IMG/VR virus record: IMGVR_UViG_3300033985_000287
Span: 1 to 31,663 of that record
Reading direction: 5' to 3' (one strand)
Length of the DNA stretch: 31,663 nt
Source: a virus
The position numbers and the translations under genes were made by a program. The stretch's first letter is position 1. Each line of letters opens with the position of its first letter. Positions 8,818 through 14,965 of this stretch are shown here, one piece after another. The notes beneath the pieces were generated by a model. That model saw nothing but the letters and a program-made list of their open reading frames with translations. It made no database searches and was not told where the DNA came from.

Positions 8818-9297
8818 GTGGAGACTAAAGAATACGTTGAGTATTTACTTGAAAACTATAATGAGATTTTAAAGGATATTGAGCAGTTAAAGTTTGAACT
8901 TGAAACCTTTGAGGAATTAGTTCCAGAAGAAATGATAGATGTCATGAATTTCTCAACAGGGAATGAAGAAAGAGTAGCAGCTTATAGAGTATCAGATAAA
9001 ACTTGCAAAATAGCATTGATATATAATGAGGTAGCTAAAAGAATGAATAATGAAGCTAAGGAAGAAATAAGGAAAATGATAATAGCTTCTGAATATGAGA
9101 TTAAGAAACTTGATTACTGTATTGATAGGTTAGATGAAAAAGTTAAAGAAACAATAAAGAGTGTTTATATCAATAAATATTCATGGGCAGACGTGTGTAA
9201 AAAGTTGTATATAAGCGAAAATACTTTAAATAAGTATAGAAGAAAAGGTATAGAAGAAATAAAAGGTATGTTTCAGCTTGGAAGACTGGCAAATTAG
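8818..9297 (+). CDS. Sigma-region-4-like late transcription regulator (ArpU/RinA-type)
   Basis: This 159-aa protein is largely helical, with an N-terminal coiled-coil-like region (about 1-45). The C-terminal helix-turn-helix (about 115-150) reads INKYSWADVCKKLYISENTL followed by a basic recognition helix NKYRRKGIEE. This is the pattern of sigma-70 region 4-like phage regulators such as ArpU, RinA and DUF1492 proteins, which switch on packaging and morphogenesis genes. The start is GTG 8818, preceded by GAGGGGG; the ATG at 8816 is out of frame. Its position at the boundary between replication and packaging modules supports a late-activator or antiterminator role. The precise family and target promoter are not certain from sequence alone. 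Confidence 0.8.
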   Translation: METKEYVEYLLENYNEILKDIEQLKFELETFEELVPEEMIDVMNFSTGNEERVAAYRVSDKTCKIALIYNEVAKRMNNEAKEEIRKMIIASEYEIKKLDYCIDRLDEKVKETIKSVYINKYSWADVCKKLYISENTLNKYRRKGIEEIKGMFQLGRLAN

Positions 9298-9308
9298 CTG
9301 GTCTTTTT
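9282..9308 (+). terminator. Intrinsic terminator overlapping the regulator's 3' end
   Basis: A 9-bp stem (AAGACTGGC at 9282-9290 with GCTGGTCTT at 9297-9305, two G-U pairs) has a 6-nt loop and is followed by five T. The left arm and loop lie inside the last codons and stop of the regulator gene. It should end the early transcript just after the late regulator. Confidence 0.75.
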
Positions 9309-9375
9309 GTTGTTTGCAAAATAAATTTGAAGTAATATATAGTTATATGTAGTTAATTTGAAAGGGGATGGGGTC

Positions 9376-10698
9376 TTGGGTTTATTTTATTGGCATTCAA
9401 AAGTTGAAAATGGAAATACACTAAAAGAGGAATTACTTGGTTTAGATAAAATTAGTATTGTAAGAATAGCATCTGCATATTTTTCAAAAGAGGGATTAGA
9501 AATTTTAAAAGAGCTTAGAGATAAGCATTTATTAAAAAAACAGAATATCCATTTATATTTATCGCCAGAATTTTCAATAGATAAGCCTTATGAGTTACTT
9601 GAGGAATTAAGAGAATTCTGCAATGTATATATTGTATTTAATATTAGATTTCACCCCAAAGTGTATTGGTTAAAATCAAGTAGCAAAAGCAAATTAATAT
9701 TTGGATCATCAAATTTTACTAGAGGTGGATTTACTGATAATATTGAATTTGATATGGTTAGTGAAATTAATAAAAATGATGAATTAAAATTGGATATGTT
9801 TTTTAAGTACTGTAATGATAATAGTGAATTAGTGAATGAGGAAATAATTAAATTTTATAAGGATAAAGCAGATGAATTTAATAAGTTAAAAGACACTAAT
9901 AGAAAAATTAACAAGGCTTTATATTCATACGAAAGAAGAAATGATGCATTTGAAGAAGACGATTATAGCTTAGATGAAATGTATTTTACTTACCAAGATT
10001 ACGAAACCTTATTTATGAGAAACCAAGCATTAAATGATGCTGCAATAAATGCTAGAAGAAAGGCAATTAAAGACAAAATATTAAAAATTCATAAGAAAGT
10101 ATATTCAACTTTAAATAAAGAGAATATTCATTGTCATTGGAGACCTGAAAATATAACATCTTTAATAAGGCCATGTGAATTTAATTTTGGAAGAGTAGGA
10201 TGGGTAGGAGTAAGGTATGGGAAACATAAAGACGAAATTGATATTTTAAATATAGGTTCAGAAAAAGATGAAGAACTAGGATTTCAAAAACATTCTTGCT
10301 TGCAGTTTTGTATTACATCAAGTGGATTTGAAATAAATTTGTTTCATGCAGTAAGAAGAGATGCTGTAGATAGGAATTACCTTCATGAGAATATTAATAG
10401 TCTTAAAAGTAAAATTGTAAAGGAGTTAGATAAACTTAGGGGAGAAGGATTAGAATGGATAATTCATGATAATGCACAAGATAAAGACTATATATTTAAA
10501 ATAGATAATGAAAAAAGCGAAGATTTTATTTCATTTTACAAAAAGTATGATGAGGAAGGAAGAGAATCTTATTTAGCATATTATTTAGAACCTGATAATG
10601 ATAATTTAAAAGACCTTAATAGTATTAGTAAAGTTGTGATAGAGAAAATAAAGATATTTTTACCTTTGTATAATTTATTAGCTTTTAGGATTAAATAA
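9376..10698 (+). CDS. Phospholipase D-fold nuclease-like protein, cargo gene
   Basis: This is a 440-aa protein. Residues 1-130 form one PLD/HKD half-domain with FHPKVYWLK (H93, K95) and then FGSSNFTRGG (G110, N113), the HxK...GSxNxTxxG signature of BfiI/NgoFVII-type restriction nucleases and helicase-linked PLD nucleases. With a single HKD motif it would need to dimerise. A charged helical region (about 140-260) and a C-terminal domain of about 180 residues, containing HCHWRPENI and HAVRRDAVDRNYL, are unassigned. The TTG at 9376 follows AAAGGGG by 8 bases and is preferred over TTG 9358. The gene is flanked by terminators on both sides and is more AT-rich than the replication genes, the profile of a horizontally acquired cargo gene. 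DNA cleavage in defence or superinfection exclusion is possible, but no partner gene is present. Confidence 0.8.
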   Translation: MGLFYWHSKVENGNTLKEELLGLDKISIVRIASAYFSKEGLEILKELRDKHLLKKQNIHLYLSPEFSIDKPYELLEELREFCNVYIVFNIRFHPKVYWLKSSSKSKLIFGSSNFTRGGFTDNIEFDMVSEINKNDELKLDMFFKYCNDNSELVNEEIIKFYKDKADEFNKLKDTNRKINKALYSYERRNDAFEEDDYSLDEMYFTYQDYETLFMRNQALNDAAINARRKAIKDKILKIHKKVYSTLNKENIHCHWRPENITSLIRPCEFNFGRVGWVGVRYGKHKDEIDILNIGSEKDEELGFQKHSCLQFCITSSGFEINLFHAVRRDAVDRNYLHENINSLKSKIVKELDKLRGEGLEWIIHDNAQDKDYIFKIDNEKSEDFISFYKKYDEEGRESYLAYYLEPDNDNLKDLNSISKVVIEKIKIFLPLYNLLAFRIK

Positions 10699-10768
10699 AA
10701 TTCAATGGGTGGTTAGGAAACGGTTAGAAAGTTGATGAAAAGTAGAGAGAAACAAATCATAAAATCTA

Positions 10769-10777
10769 TGTTATAAT
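10769..10777 (+). promoter_or_regulatory. Extended -10 promoter upstream of packaging genes
   Basis: TGTTATAAT at 10769-10777 is a perfect extended -10 element (TGn plus consensus TATAAT). The -35 position about 17 bp upstream is poor (GAAACA-like). The gap carries no gene, so this is a reasonable start for the HNH and late-gene transcript. The transcript would meet a terminator within about 50 nt. Confidence 0.6.
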
Positions 10778-10802
10778 TTAAAGTGTAGAAAAAAATATAT
10801 AT

Positions 10803-10831
10803 ACCTCTTGGAGAAATCTGAGAGGTTTTTT
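10803..10831 (+). terminator. Strong intrinsic terminator just after the promoter
   Basis: A 10-bp stem (ACCTCTTGGA at 10803-10812 with TCTGAGAGGT at 10817-10826, two G-U pairs) has a GAAA tetraloop and six T from 10826. It lies only about 25 bp after the -10 element, so it would yield an RNA of under 50 nt unless bypassed. It could also serve as the terminator of the upstream PLD gene. Confidence 0.8.
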
Positions 10832-10860
10832 AAATAAGAAAAATTAAATAATTTAGATAT

Positions 10861-10893
10861 AGCTTCTGAGGATATTCCCTTGGGAGCTTTTTT
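10861..10893 (+). terminator. Second leader terminator
   Basis: An 11-bp wobble-rich stem (AGCTTCTGAGG from 10861 with its partner ending CCTTGGGAGCT at 10888) is followed by TTTTTT to 10893 and the ribosome binding site of the next gene at 10898. It is the second terminator-like hairpin in under 100 bp between promoter and first gene. Confidence 0.65.
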
Positions 10894-10909
10894 ATTTGGA
10901 GGAATAGAT

Positions 10910-11128
10910 ATGGCTATTCATAAATGTAAAAGGTGTATTTGGAGCAACAAGATCAGTTCAAACATTTTATTCTGTATCTTTCCAAGGTGCATCATGAAAG
11001 AAGATATACCAGAACAGGTTACTGCTGCAAAGGAAACTGTAGTTGTTCCTAAAGCCAGAACAACTTGTTATGATAAAAGGAAAAGGGGAAAGAAGCATGT
11101 GTCCAAGAAAACCAAGAAAGCCTTGTAG
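10910..11128 (+). CDS. Small Cys-rich phage protein upstream of HNH
   Basis: This 72-aa basic protein has an N-terminal cysteine cluster: HKCKRC at 4-9 followed by C26 and FPRC near residues 28-31, which could bind one zinc ion. The C-terminus is Lys/Arg-rich. GGAGG at 10898-10902 lies 7 bases before the ATG; an in-frame TTG at 10880 falls inside the terminator hairpin and is rejected. The gene overlaps the HNH start by 32 bases in another frame, so the two are probably co-translated. Similar small zinc-ribbon proteins often precede HNH endonuclease genes in clostridial phages. No function is known to me, and an accessory role in DNA packaging is only suggested by position. Confidence 0.75.
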   Translation: MAIHKCKRCIWSNKISSNILFCIFPRCIMKEDIPEQVTAAKETVVVPKARTTCYDKRKRGKKHVSKKTKKAL

Positions 11129-11489
11129 TTTTAGAGGATGTCCTGAACTAACTGAAGGAAGGTACTGTGAAAAGCACCAGAAACAAGTGGACAGTGAGTA
11201 CAATAAAACAAGCAGGCCCTTTAAACATTTATACAACACAAGTAGGTGGAAGAAGCTGAGAAAGGAATTCTTGCAGCAGCATCCTCTTTGTGTTGAGTGT
11301 AAAGCTAAAGGTGTTATTAAAGCAGCAACTATTGTAGATCATATTAAAGCTCATAAAGGGGATGAAGGTTTGTTCTGGAACCAAAGTAACTGGCAACCTT
11401 TATGCAAAGAGTGTCATGACAGAAAGACTGCAAAGGAAGATGGTAGGTTTGGAAGAAAGAATATTGTTTATTCTTATTCAAACACTTAA
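11097..11489 (+). CDS. HNH endonuclease of the cos packaging machine
   Basis: This 130-aa protein has the HNH fold: DH at 81-82, N98 in FWNQSNWQPLC, and H107 in CKECHDRK. Zinc-knuckle cysteines are C65/C68 (CVEC) and C103/C106 (CKEC). An extra Cys/His set near the N-terminus (C10, C15, C24, H27) could bind a second zinc. The ATG at 11097 is chosen because AGGGGAA lies upstream. A longer in-frame opening from 11043 would have no ribosome binding site. Such HNH proteins next to terminase genes are known to be required with the large terminase for cos cleavage in HK97-like phages. The GC-rich island directly downstream supports that role here. Confidence 0.93.
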   Translation: MCPRKPRKPCSFRGCPELTEGRYCEKHQKQVDSEYNKTSRPFKHLYNTSRWKKLRKEFLQQHPLCVECKAKGVIKAATIVDHIKAHKGDEGLFWNQSNWQPLCKECHDRKTAKEDGRFGRKNIVYSYSNT

Positions 11490-11512
11490 TACTCATTGAT
11501 TGGATTTGGACA

Positions 11513-11601
11513 AGGGGAGGGGGATAGAAATCTCTACAGCTCCTTTGCCAAAGGTCGGGTGGGCCCCTTCGTGTGAAAAATCGCAAAATTGTAGAGGGGG
11601 G
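11513..11601 (+). other. Putative cos (packaging) site, GC-rich island
   Basis: About 90 non-coding bases directly after the HNH gene are far richer in G+C than everything around them. They hold G-runs at both edges (GGGGAGGGGG at 11514-11523, AGGGGGG at 11595-11601), an inverted repeat CTCTACA (11532-11538) / TGTAGAG (11590-11596), and a central GGGTGGGCCCCTTCG core around the palindrome GGGCCC (11561-11566). I recognise this arrangement from the HNH-terminase junction of other Firmicute HK97-type phages. Cohesive-end cleavage in the core is inferred and the exact nick sites are not determinable here. Confidence 0.6.
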
Positions 11602-11658
11602 TATAACAATACAAGTGAAGATGAAGAAACTAGAATTTTAAATGGTTTAAGAAGTGTT

Positions 11659-11706
11659 ACACCTTAAAAAATTATGTGAAAACATATGCTTTTTAGGGTG
11701 TTTTTT
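11659..11706 (+). terminator. Intrinsic terminator after the cos-like island
   Basis: A 12-bp stem (ACACCTTAAAAA at 11659-11670 with TTTTTAGGGTGT at 11690-11701, one G-U pair) encloses a smaller nested hairpin TATGT-gaaa-ACATA and is followed by six T. It separates the HNH/cos block from the methyltransferase gene. Confidence 0.8.
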
Positions 11707-11733
11707 ATTGATTTTATAAGGATGGTGAAAATT

Positions 11734-12978
11734 GTGGATATTCAGAAGATAACTGTTGATAAATTAAATCCAGCAAAATATAATCCTAGAAAAGATTTAA
11801 GGAAAGGTGATTCAGAGTATGAGAAACTCAAGAGGTCAATTGAAACCTTTGGATATGTTGAACCTGTGATTTGGAACAAAAGAACGGGGCATATTGTTGG
11901 TGGGCATCAAAGATTTAAAATATTAAAAGAACAAGGAGCAACTGAAATAGATTGTGTAGTTGTTGATATGGAGGAAGCTGAAGAAAAAGCATTAAATATT
12001 GCTCTTAATAAAGTTAGTGGGGATTGGGATATGCCAAAGCTTGCTGAACTTTTAGAAGACCTAGATAAATCAATGTTTGATGTATCTCTTACAGGCTTTG
12101 ATGCTGCTGAAATAGAAGATTTATTTTCAAAGGTTCATGATAAAGATGTTAATGATGATGACTTTGATGCAGATAAAGCTTTAGAGGATATTAAAAATCC
12201 TATTTCAAAATCAGGAGATATATGGCTTTTAGGAAAGCATAGACTTATTTGTGGTGATAGTACTAAACTTTCAGATGTTGAAAAATTAATGGATGGAAAG
12301 AAAGCAAATCTTTGTGTAACAGATCCACCCTACAACGTTAACTATTCAGCTGGGAAAGAAAATGAAAGAGTTATTAAAAATGATCACATGGAGGACAGTA
12401 AGTTTTATGATTTCTTACTTGCAGCCTATAAAAATATGTTTACTGTTCTTGATGATGGAGCAGGAGCTTATATATTCCACGCTGATACTGAAGGTTTAAA
12501 CTTTAGAAAAGCTTTTAAGGATGCTGGATTTCATCTTGCTAATGTTTGTATTTGGGTTAAGCAAAGTTTAGTTCTTGGTAGGAGCGATTACCAATGGCAG
12601 CATGAACCTGTACTCTATGGTTGGAAACCTACAGGAAAACATAGATGGTATGCAGATAGAAAGCAAACAACTGTATGGAATTTTGATAGACCAACTAATA
12701 GTCCTGACCATCCAACAATGAAGCCAATACCTTTAATGGCGTATCCAATTCAAAATAGCAGCATGACTAACTGTATTATATATGAGCCTTTTGCAGGTAG
12801 TGGTTCTACTTTAATTGCTTGTGAGCAGATAGGTAGAATATGCTATGCTGTAGAGCTTGATGAAAAATACTGTGATGTTATTGTTAAAAGATATATTGAA
12901 ACAGCAGGAGAAGATGGCGTTTTCTTACTTAGAGATGGTGAAAAAATAGCATATAAAGATGTATCAAAAAGTGAATAA
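11734..12978 (+). CDS. ParB-like domain fused to DNA methyltransferase
   Basis: This 414-aa fusion has a ParB/Srx-type domain at residues about 5-95, with NPRKDL and the IVGGHQR box at 54-60. The methyltransferase part has catalytic motif IV DPPY at 197-200 and the S-adenosylmethionine-binding motif I FAGSGST at 353-359. Motif IV before motif I marks it as beta-class, and DPPY fits N6-adenine or N4-cytosine methylation. No restriction endonuclease lies nearby, so it is an orphan enzyme that may protect phage DNA or adjust transcription. The start is uncertain: GTG 11734 follows AAGGATGGTG at a workable distance, and ATG 11722 is the alternative. A terminator precedes the gene; the next unit has its own promoter. 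Confidence 0.92.
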   Translation: MDIQKITVDKLNPAKYNPRKDLRKGDSEYEKLKRSIETFGYVEPVIWNKRTGHIVGGHQRFKILKEQGATEIDCVVVDMEEAEEKALNIALNKVSGDWDMPKLAELLEDLDKSMFDVSLTGFDAAEIEDLFSKVHDKDVNDDDFDADKALEDIKNPISKSGDIWLLGKHRLICGDSTKLSDVEKLMDGKKANLCVTDPPYNVNYSAGKENERVIKNDHMEDSKFYDFLLAAYKNMFTVLDDGAGAYIFHADTEGLNFRKAFKDAGFHLANVCIWVKQSLVLGRSDYQWQHEPVLYGWKPTGKHRWYADRKQTTVWNFDRPTNSPDHPTMKPIPLMAYPIQNSSMTNCIIYEPFAGSGSTLIACEQIGRICYAVELDEKYCDVIVKRYIETAGEDGVFLLRDGEKIAYKDVSKSE

Positions 12979-12983
12979 AATGC

Positions 12984-13031
12984 TTGATATATATGTGTTT
13001 TAGAGTGATATATAGTATAACAAAAAACACA
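12984..13031 (+). promoter_or_regulatory. Palindromic promoter element, copy 1
   Basis: TTGATA (12984-12989) stands 17 bp before GATATA, or 19 bp before an extended -10 TGATATATA (from 13006). It is overlain by a perfect 8-bp inverted repeat, TGTGTTTT (12994-13001) and AAAACACA (13024-13031), with a 22-nt spacer containing AGAGTGATATAT. The same layout recurs at 13412-13459. Because transcription would begin inside the spacer, the repeat is better read as a DNA operator than an RNA hairpin. Confidence 0.6.
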
Positions 13032-13046
13032 CTTGGAGGTAAGAAA

Positions 13047-13358
13047 ATGAAAGCATTATTTGGAAGAAAGGTGTTAAATTTAAAGGAACTTAAGGAGCTT
13101 ACAAAAGAAGCTAAGAAGGATGGAGCAAAAGGAACAGCCTACGAAGTTACAAAAGAAATTGAGCTAAGCGATGAGGAATTTAAAGAATTTGCAAAAGACT
13201 TCTGCAAAGACCAGCATTGGATAAACAAAGAAGATGGTGGTTGCAACGAAAAAGGAGAACTAAGATGTATAAGGGTTAAGAATACAAAAACAAATAAAAG
13301 CATTTTAGTAGATTCAGAAGGCTACACCTACCCAAGGTACACAGCCATTGAAAATTAG
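13047..13358 (+). CDS. Small phage/ICE-type protein of unknown function
   Basis: This 103-aa protein has a basic N-terminus (MKALFGRKVLNLKELKELTK), a central acidic helix ELSDEEFKEFAKDFC (about 41-55), and a C-terminal half that looks like small beta strands ending VDSEGYTYPRYTAIEN. It resembles uncharacterised proteins of clostridial phages and conjugative elements, possibly the DUF6329 group. I am not certain of the family number. The ATG at 13047 lies 7 bases after GGAGG. Upstream in-frame codons from 12984 are only translation of the palindromic promoter and are rejected. A terminator follows at once, so it is a single-gene transcription unit under promoter copy 1. Confidence 0.75.
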   Translation: MKALFGRKVLNLKELKELTKEAKKDGAKGTAYEVTKEIELSDEEFKEFAKDFCKDQHWINKEDGGCNEKGELRCIRVKNTKTNKSILVDSEGYTYPRYTAIEN

Positions 13359-13365
13359 GCAGAAG

Positions 13366-13388
13366 CAGGCTTTAGGGCCTGTTTTTTT
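13366..13388 (+). terminator. Intrinsic terminator of the small gene
   Basis: CAGGCT/GGCCTG arms (13366-13371 and 13376-13381, one G-U pair) with a 4-nt loop are followed by seven T. It closes the single-gene unit before promoter copy 2. Confidence 0.75.
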
Positions 13389-13411
13389 CTTAAAATATTT
13401 ATACAAAGTAC

Positions 13412-13459
13412 TTGATATTACCTGTGTTTAGAGTGATATATGTAATTACCAAAACACAG
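13412..13459 (+). promoter_or_regulatory. Palindromic promoter element, copy 2
   Basis: TTGATA (13412-13417) has the same spacing as copy 1 to GATATA and to the extended -10 TGATATATG (from 13434). The inverted repeat is CTGTGTTT (13422-13429) and AAACACAG (13452-13459), again with exactly 22 nt between arms. The arm boundary is shifted by one base relative to copy 1, yet both remain perfect palindromes. The right arm abuts the ribosome binding site GGGAGG (13459-13464), so a bound protein could also block translation. Confidence 0.6.
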
Positions 13460-13471
13460 GGAGGAATGAAG

Positions 13472-14224
13472 ATGGATAGAAAAGAAATAGTTAAAACTTT
13501 AAGTGAAGCCTTAGGTTCTCAAGCAAAGTATCTTGGAGCACCAAGCTTTTCCTATGAAATTAAAACGGAAAAAGAAATATACACCATAGATAGGCAGGGA
13601 AGTATTACAACTTCACAAGGTAGGTTTGTTAAACTTAATGAAATCTTAAAGGGAGATCACCCTAAAGAAAAAATAGAGGCTACAGCTATTGATAGCTTTA
13701 ATTTAGAAATTCCATTAGGAGAACATACGGGAAGAACATTAATGAATATTTTAAATATGCTTTACAGTAAACAGCAGCTAATTTTTAAAGCTTTCGAATT
13801 AAAAGAAACGTTTATTGAAGAAGCCTTTATAAAGAATTTGAATTTAAAGAGAACAGAAACTTTAGAAGAATTTCAAAATGCTATTACTGAAGTTGGAATT
13901 GATGGTTGCAAAGGCATAACCTTTGATTTTGAAAAAGGAACTTTTACCTTAAAGCTATTAGGTGAAAACTTAAGCCATGAGAAAATATCTGTATTTATAG
14001 AACTTGCATCTTTAATAAATGTGAACGCACAAAAATTAAAGCACACCTCTTTTAAGCAGGCTCAGGAGGATAACCCTAAATATGCATTCAGAACTTGGCT
14101 CATTCGCCTTGGCATGAATGGAAGTAAGTATAAGGATATAAGGAAAACACTTCTTTCAAATCTTGAAGGCAGTTGTGCTTTTAGAAAATTACAACAGGAA
14201 GGAAGTGCTCAAATAAATGGATAA
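13472..14224 (+). CDS. Conserved protein often labelled 'virulence-related', function unknown
   Basis: This 250-aa protein begins MDRKEIVKTLSEALGSQAKY and continues through a strand-rich segment containing YTIDRQGSITTSQG. An acidic/helical middle follows, then a C-terminal region with FRTWLIRLGMNGSKYKDIRK (about 211-230), which resembles a small DNA-binding helical unit. I recognise it as a family common in Firmicute phages and conjugative elements that databases often call virulence-related, without experimental support known to me. The ATG at 13472 lies 7 bases after GGGAGG; ATG 13466 is only one base from it. Its 3' end overlaps the next gene by 8 bases, implying coupling. It is controlled by promoter copy 2. 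Confidence 0.75.
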   Translation: MDRKEIVKTLSEALGSQAKYLGAPSFSYEIKTEKEIYTIDRQGSITTSQGRFVKLNEILKGDHPKEKIEATAIDSFNLEIPLGEHTGRTLMNILNMLYSKQQLIFKAFELKETFIEEAFIKNLNLKRTETLEEFQNAITEVGIDGCKGITFDFEKGTFTLKLLGENLSHEKISVFIELASLINVNAQKLKHTSFKQAQEDNPKYAFRTWLIRLGMNGSKYKDIRKTLLSNLEGSCAFRKLQQEGSAQING

Positions 14225-14432
14225 ATTTTTTACTCAAAAGAGCTGTGATAGATGTGGAGGAAGCTTAAAGGATGGCAGAATAATGTCAATGTATAATGAG
14301 GATTGTATCTGTTTAAGATGCAAAGAAAAAGAAAGGAAACGCAGTGATTATAAAGAAGCTGTAGAAGCTGAATATAAAGAAGTTAAGAAAGGGAATTACA
14401 ACTACAAGGGTATAAAAGGAAAAACAAAATGA
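14217..14432 (+). CDS. Small zinc-ribbon-like protein
   Basis: This 71-aa protein has two CxxC knuckles, CDRCGG at 10-15 and CLRC at 32-35, separated by 18 residues: a treble-clef or zinc-ribbon arrangement. The C-terminal half is charged and helical (DYKEAVEAEYKEVKKGNYN) and ends in a basic tail. The start overlaps the end of the upstream gene by 8 bases, so the two proteins are probably made together. Homologous small proteins accompany the upstream family in phages and conjugative elements. Function is unknown; nucleic-acid or protein binding through the zinc site is the usual guess. Confidence 0.75.
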   Translation: MDKFFTQKSCDRCGGSLKDGRIMSMYNEDCICLRCKEKERKRSDYKEAVEAEYKEVKKGNYNYKGIKGKTK

Positions 14433-14436
14433 GTTT

Positions 14437-14464
14437 AAGGGTCTACGATTGTAGGCTCTTTTTT
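14437..14464 (+). terminator. Intrinsic terminator before the terminase genes
   Basis: A 10-bp stem (AAGGGTCTAC at 14437-14446 with GTAGGCTCTT at 14451-14460, two G-U pairs) and a GATT loop are followed by six T. It separates the accessory cassette from the head operon. Confidence 0.75.
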
Positions 14465-14491
14465 AGTTAGCCAAAAGAGGAGGTGATACCT

Positions 14492-14965
14492 ATGGCACAG
14501 AGAGGAAGAAAACCAAAGCCTACAGCAATTAAAGTTCTTGAAGGAAATCCAGGGAAAAGACCCCTTAATAAAAATGAACCCAAACCAGAGAAAAAGGCTC
14601 CTAAATGTCCCACTTGGCTTGAGGCAGAGGCTAAGAAGGAATGGAGAAGGATGAGTAAAACCCTAGAAGCTATAGGTGTCTTAACGCAAGTGGATGCCTC
14701 AGCTTTTGCAGGTTACTGCCAAGCCTATGCAAGGTGGAAGGAAGCAGAAGAATTTCTATCAAAGCATGGAACTATTTTTAAAACACCATCTGGATATATT
14801 CAGCAGGTTCCTCAAGTATCAATTGCTCAGACTTATCTAAAAATTATGAAGGACTTTTGTTCAGAGTTTGGACTTACTCCTGCTGCAAGGTCAAGAATAG
14901 CAGTATCTACAACAGATGGAAGTTCTGAGGATCCAATGGAGGATATCCTTAGGGTGGTGAAGTAA
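14492..14965 (+). CDS. terS: Terminase small subunit, P27 family
   Basis: This 157-aa protein has the hallmarks of P27-type small terminases. The basic N-terminus RGRKPKPTAIK is followed by LEGNPGKRPLN, then PTWLEAEAKKEWRRM and the helical core ending GLTPAARSRI. It would recognise the phage packaging site and deliver the DNA to the large subunit. The ATG at 14492 follows a near-perfect ribosome binding site AGGAGGTGAT (14478-14487). The in-frame GTG at 14483 is part of that site and is rejected. The stop overlaps the ATG of the large subunit (TAATG), so the subunits are coupled. The putative cos lies about 2.9 kb upstream rather than directly adjacent. Confidence 0.95.
   Translation: MAQRGRKPKPTAIKVLEGNPGKRPLNKNEPKPEKKAPKCPTWLEAEAKKEWRRMSKTLEAIGVLTQVDASAFAGYCQAYARWKEAEEFLSKHGTIFKTPSGYIQQVPQVSIAQTYLKIMKDFCSEFGLTPAARSRIAVSTTDGSSEDPMEDILRVVK

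Noticed and set aside
11344-11586. Minus-strand frame over the HNH gene end and the GC-rich island
   Set aside because: It overlaps the well-supported HNH gene. The island is non-coding and the product has no recognisable features.
9376-12978. PLD nuclease and methyltransferase as a restriction-modification pair
   Set aside because: They are separated by about 1 kb with a promoter, three terminators, the HNH gene and the cos-like island, so they are not an operon. A functional pairing cannot be supported from sequence alone.
12994-13031. Palindromic element read as an RNA riboswitch or attenuator
   Set aside because: The inferred transcription start lies between the arms, so the left arm would not be transcribed. 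There is also no T-tract after the right arm, which runs into the ribosome binding site.
12984-13046. N-terminal extension of the small gene from the first in-frame start
   Set aside because: The 21 extra codons are translation of the palindromic promoter. The ribosome binding site GGAGG supports ATG 13047, and the same artefact occurs at 13412-13471.
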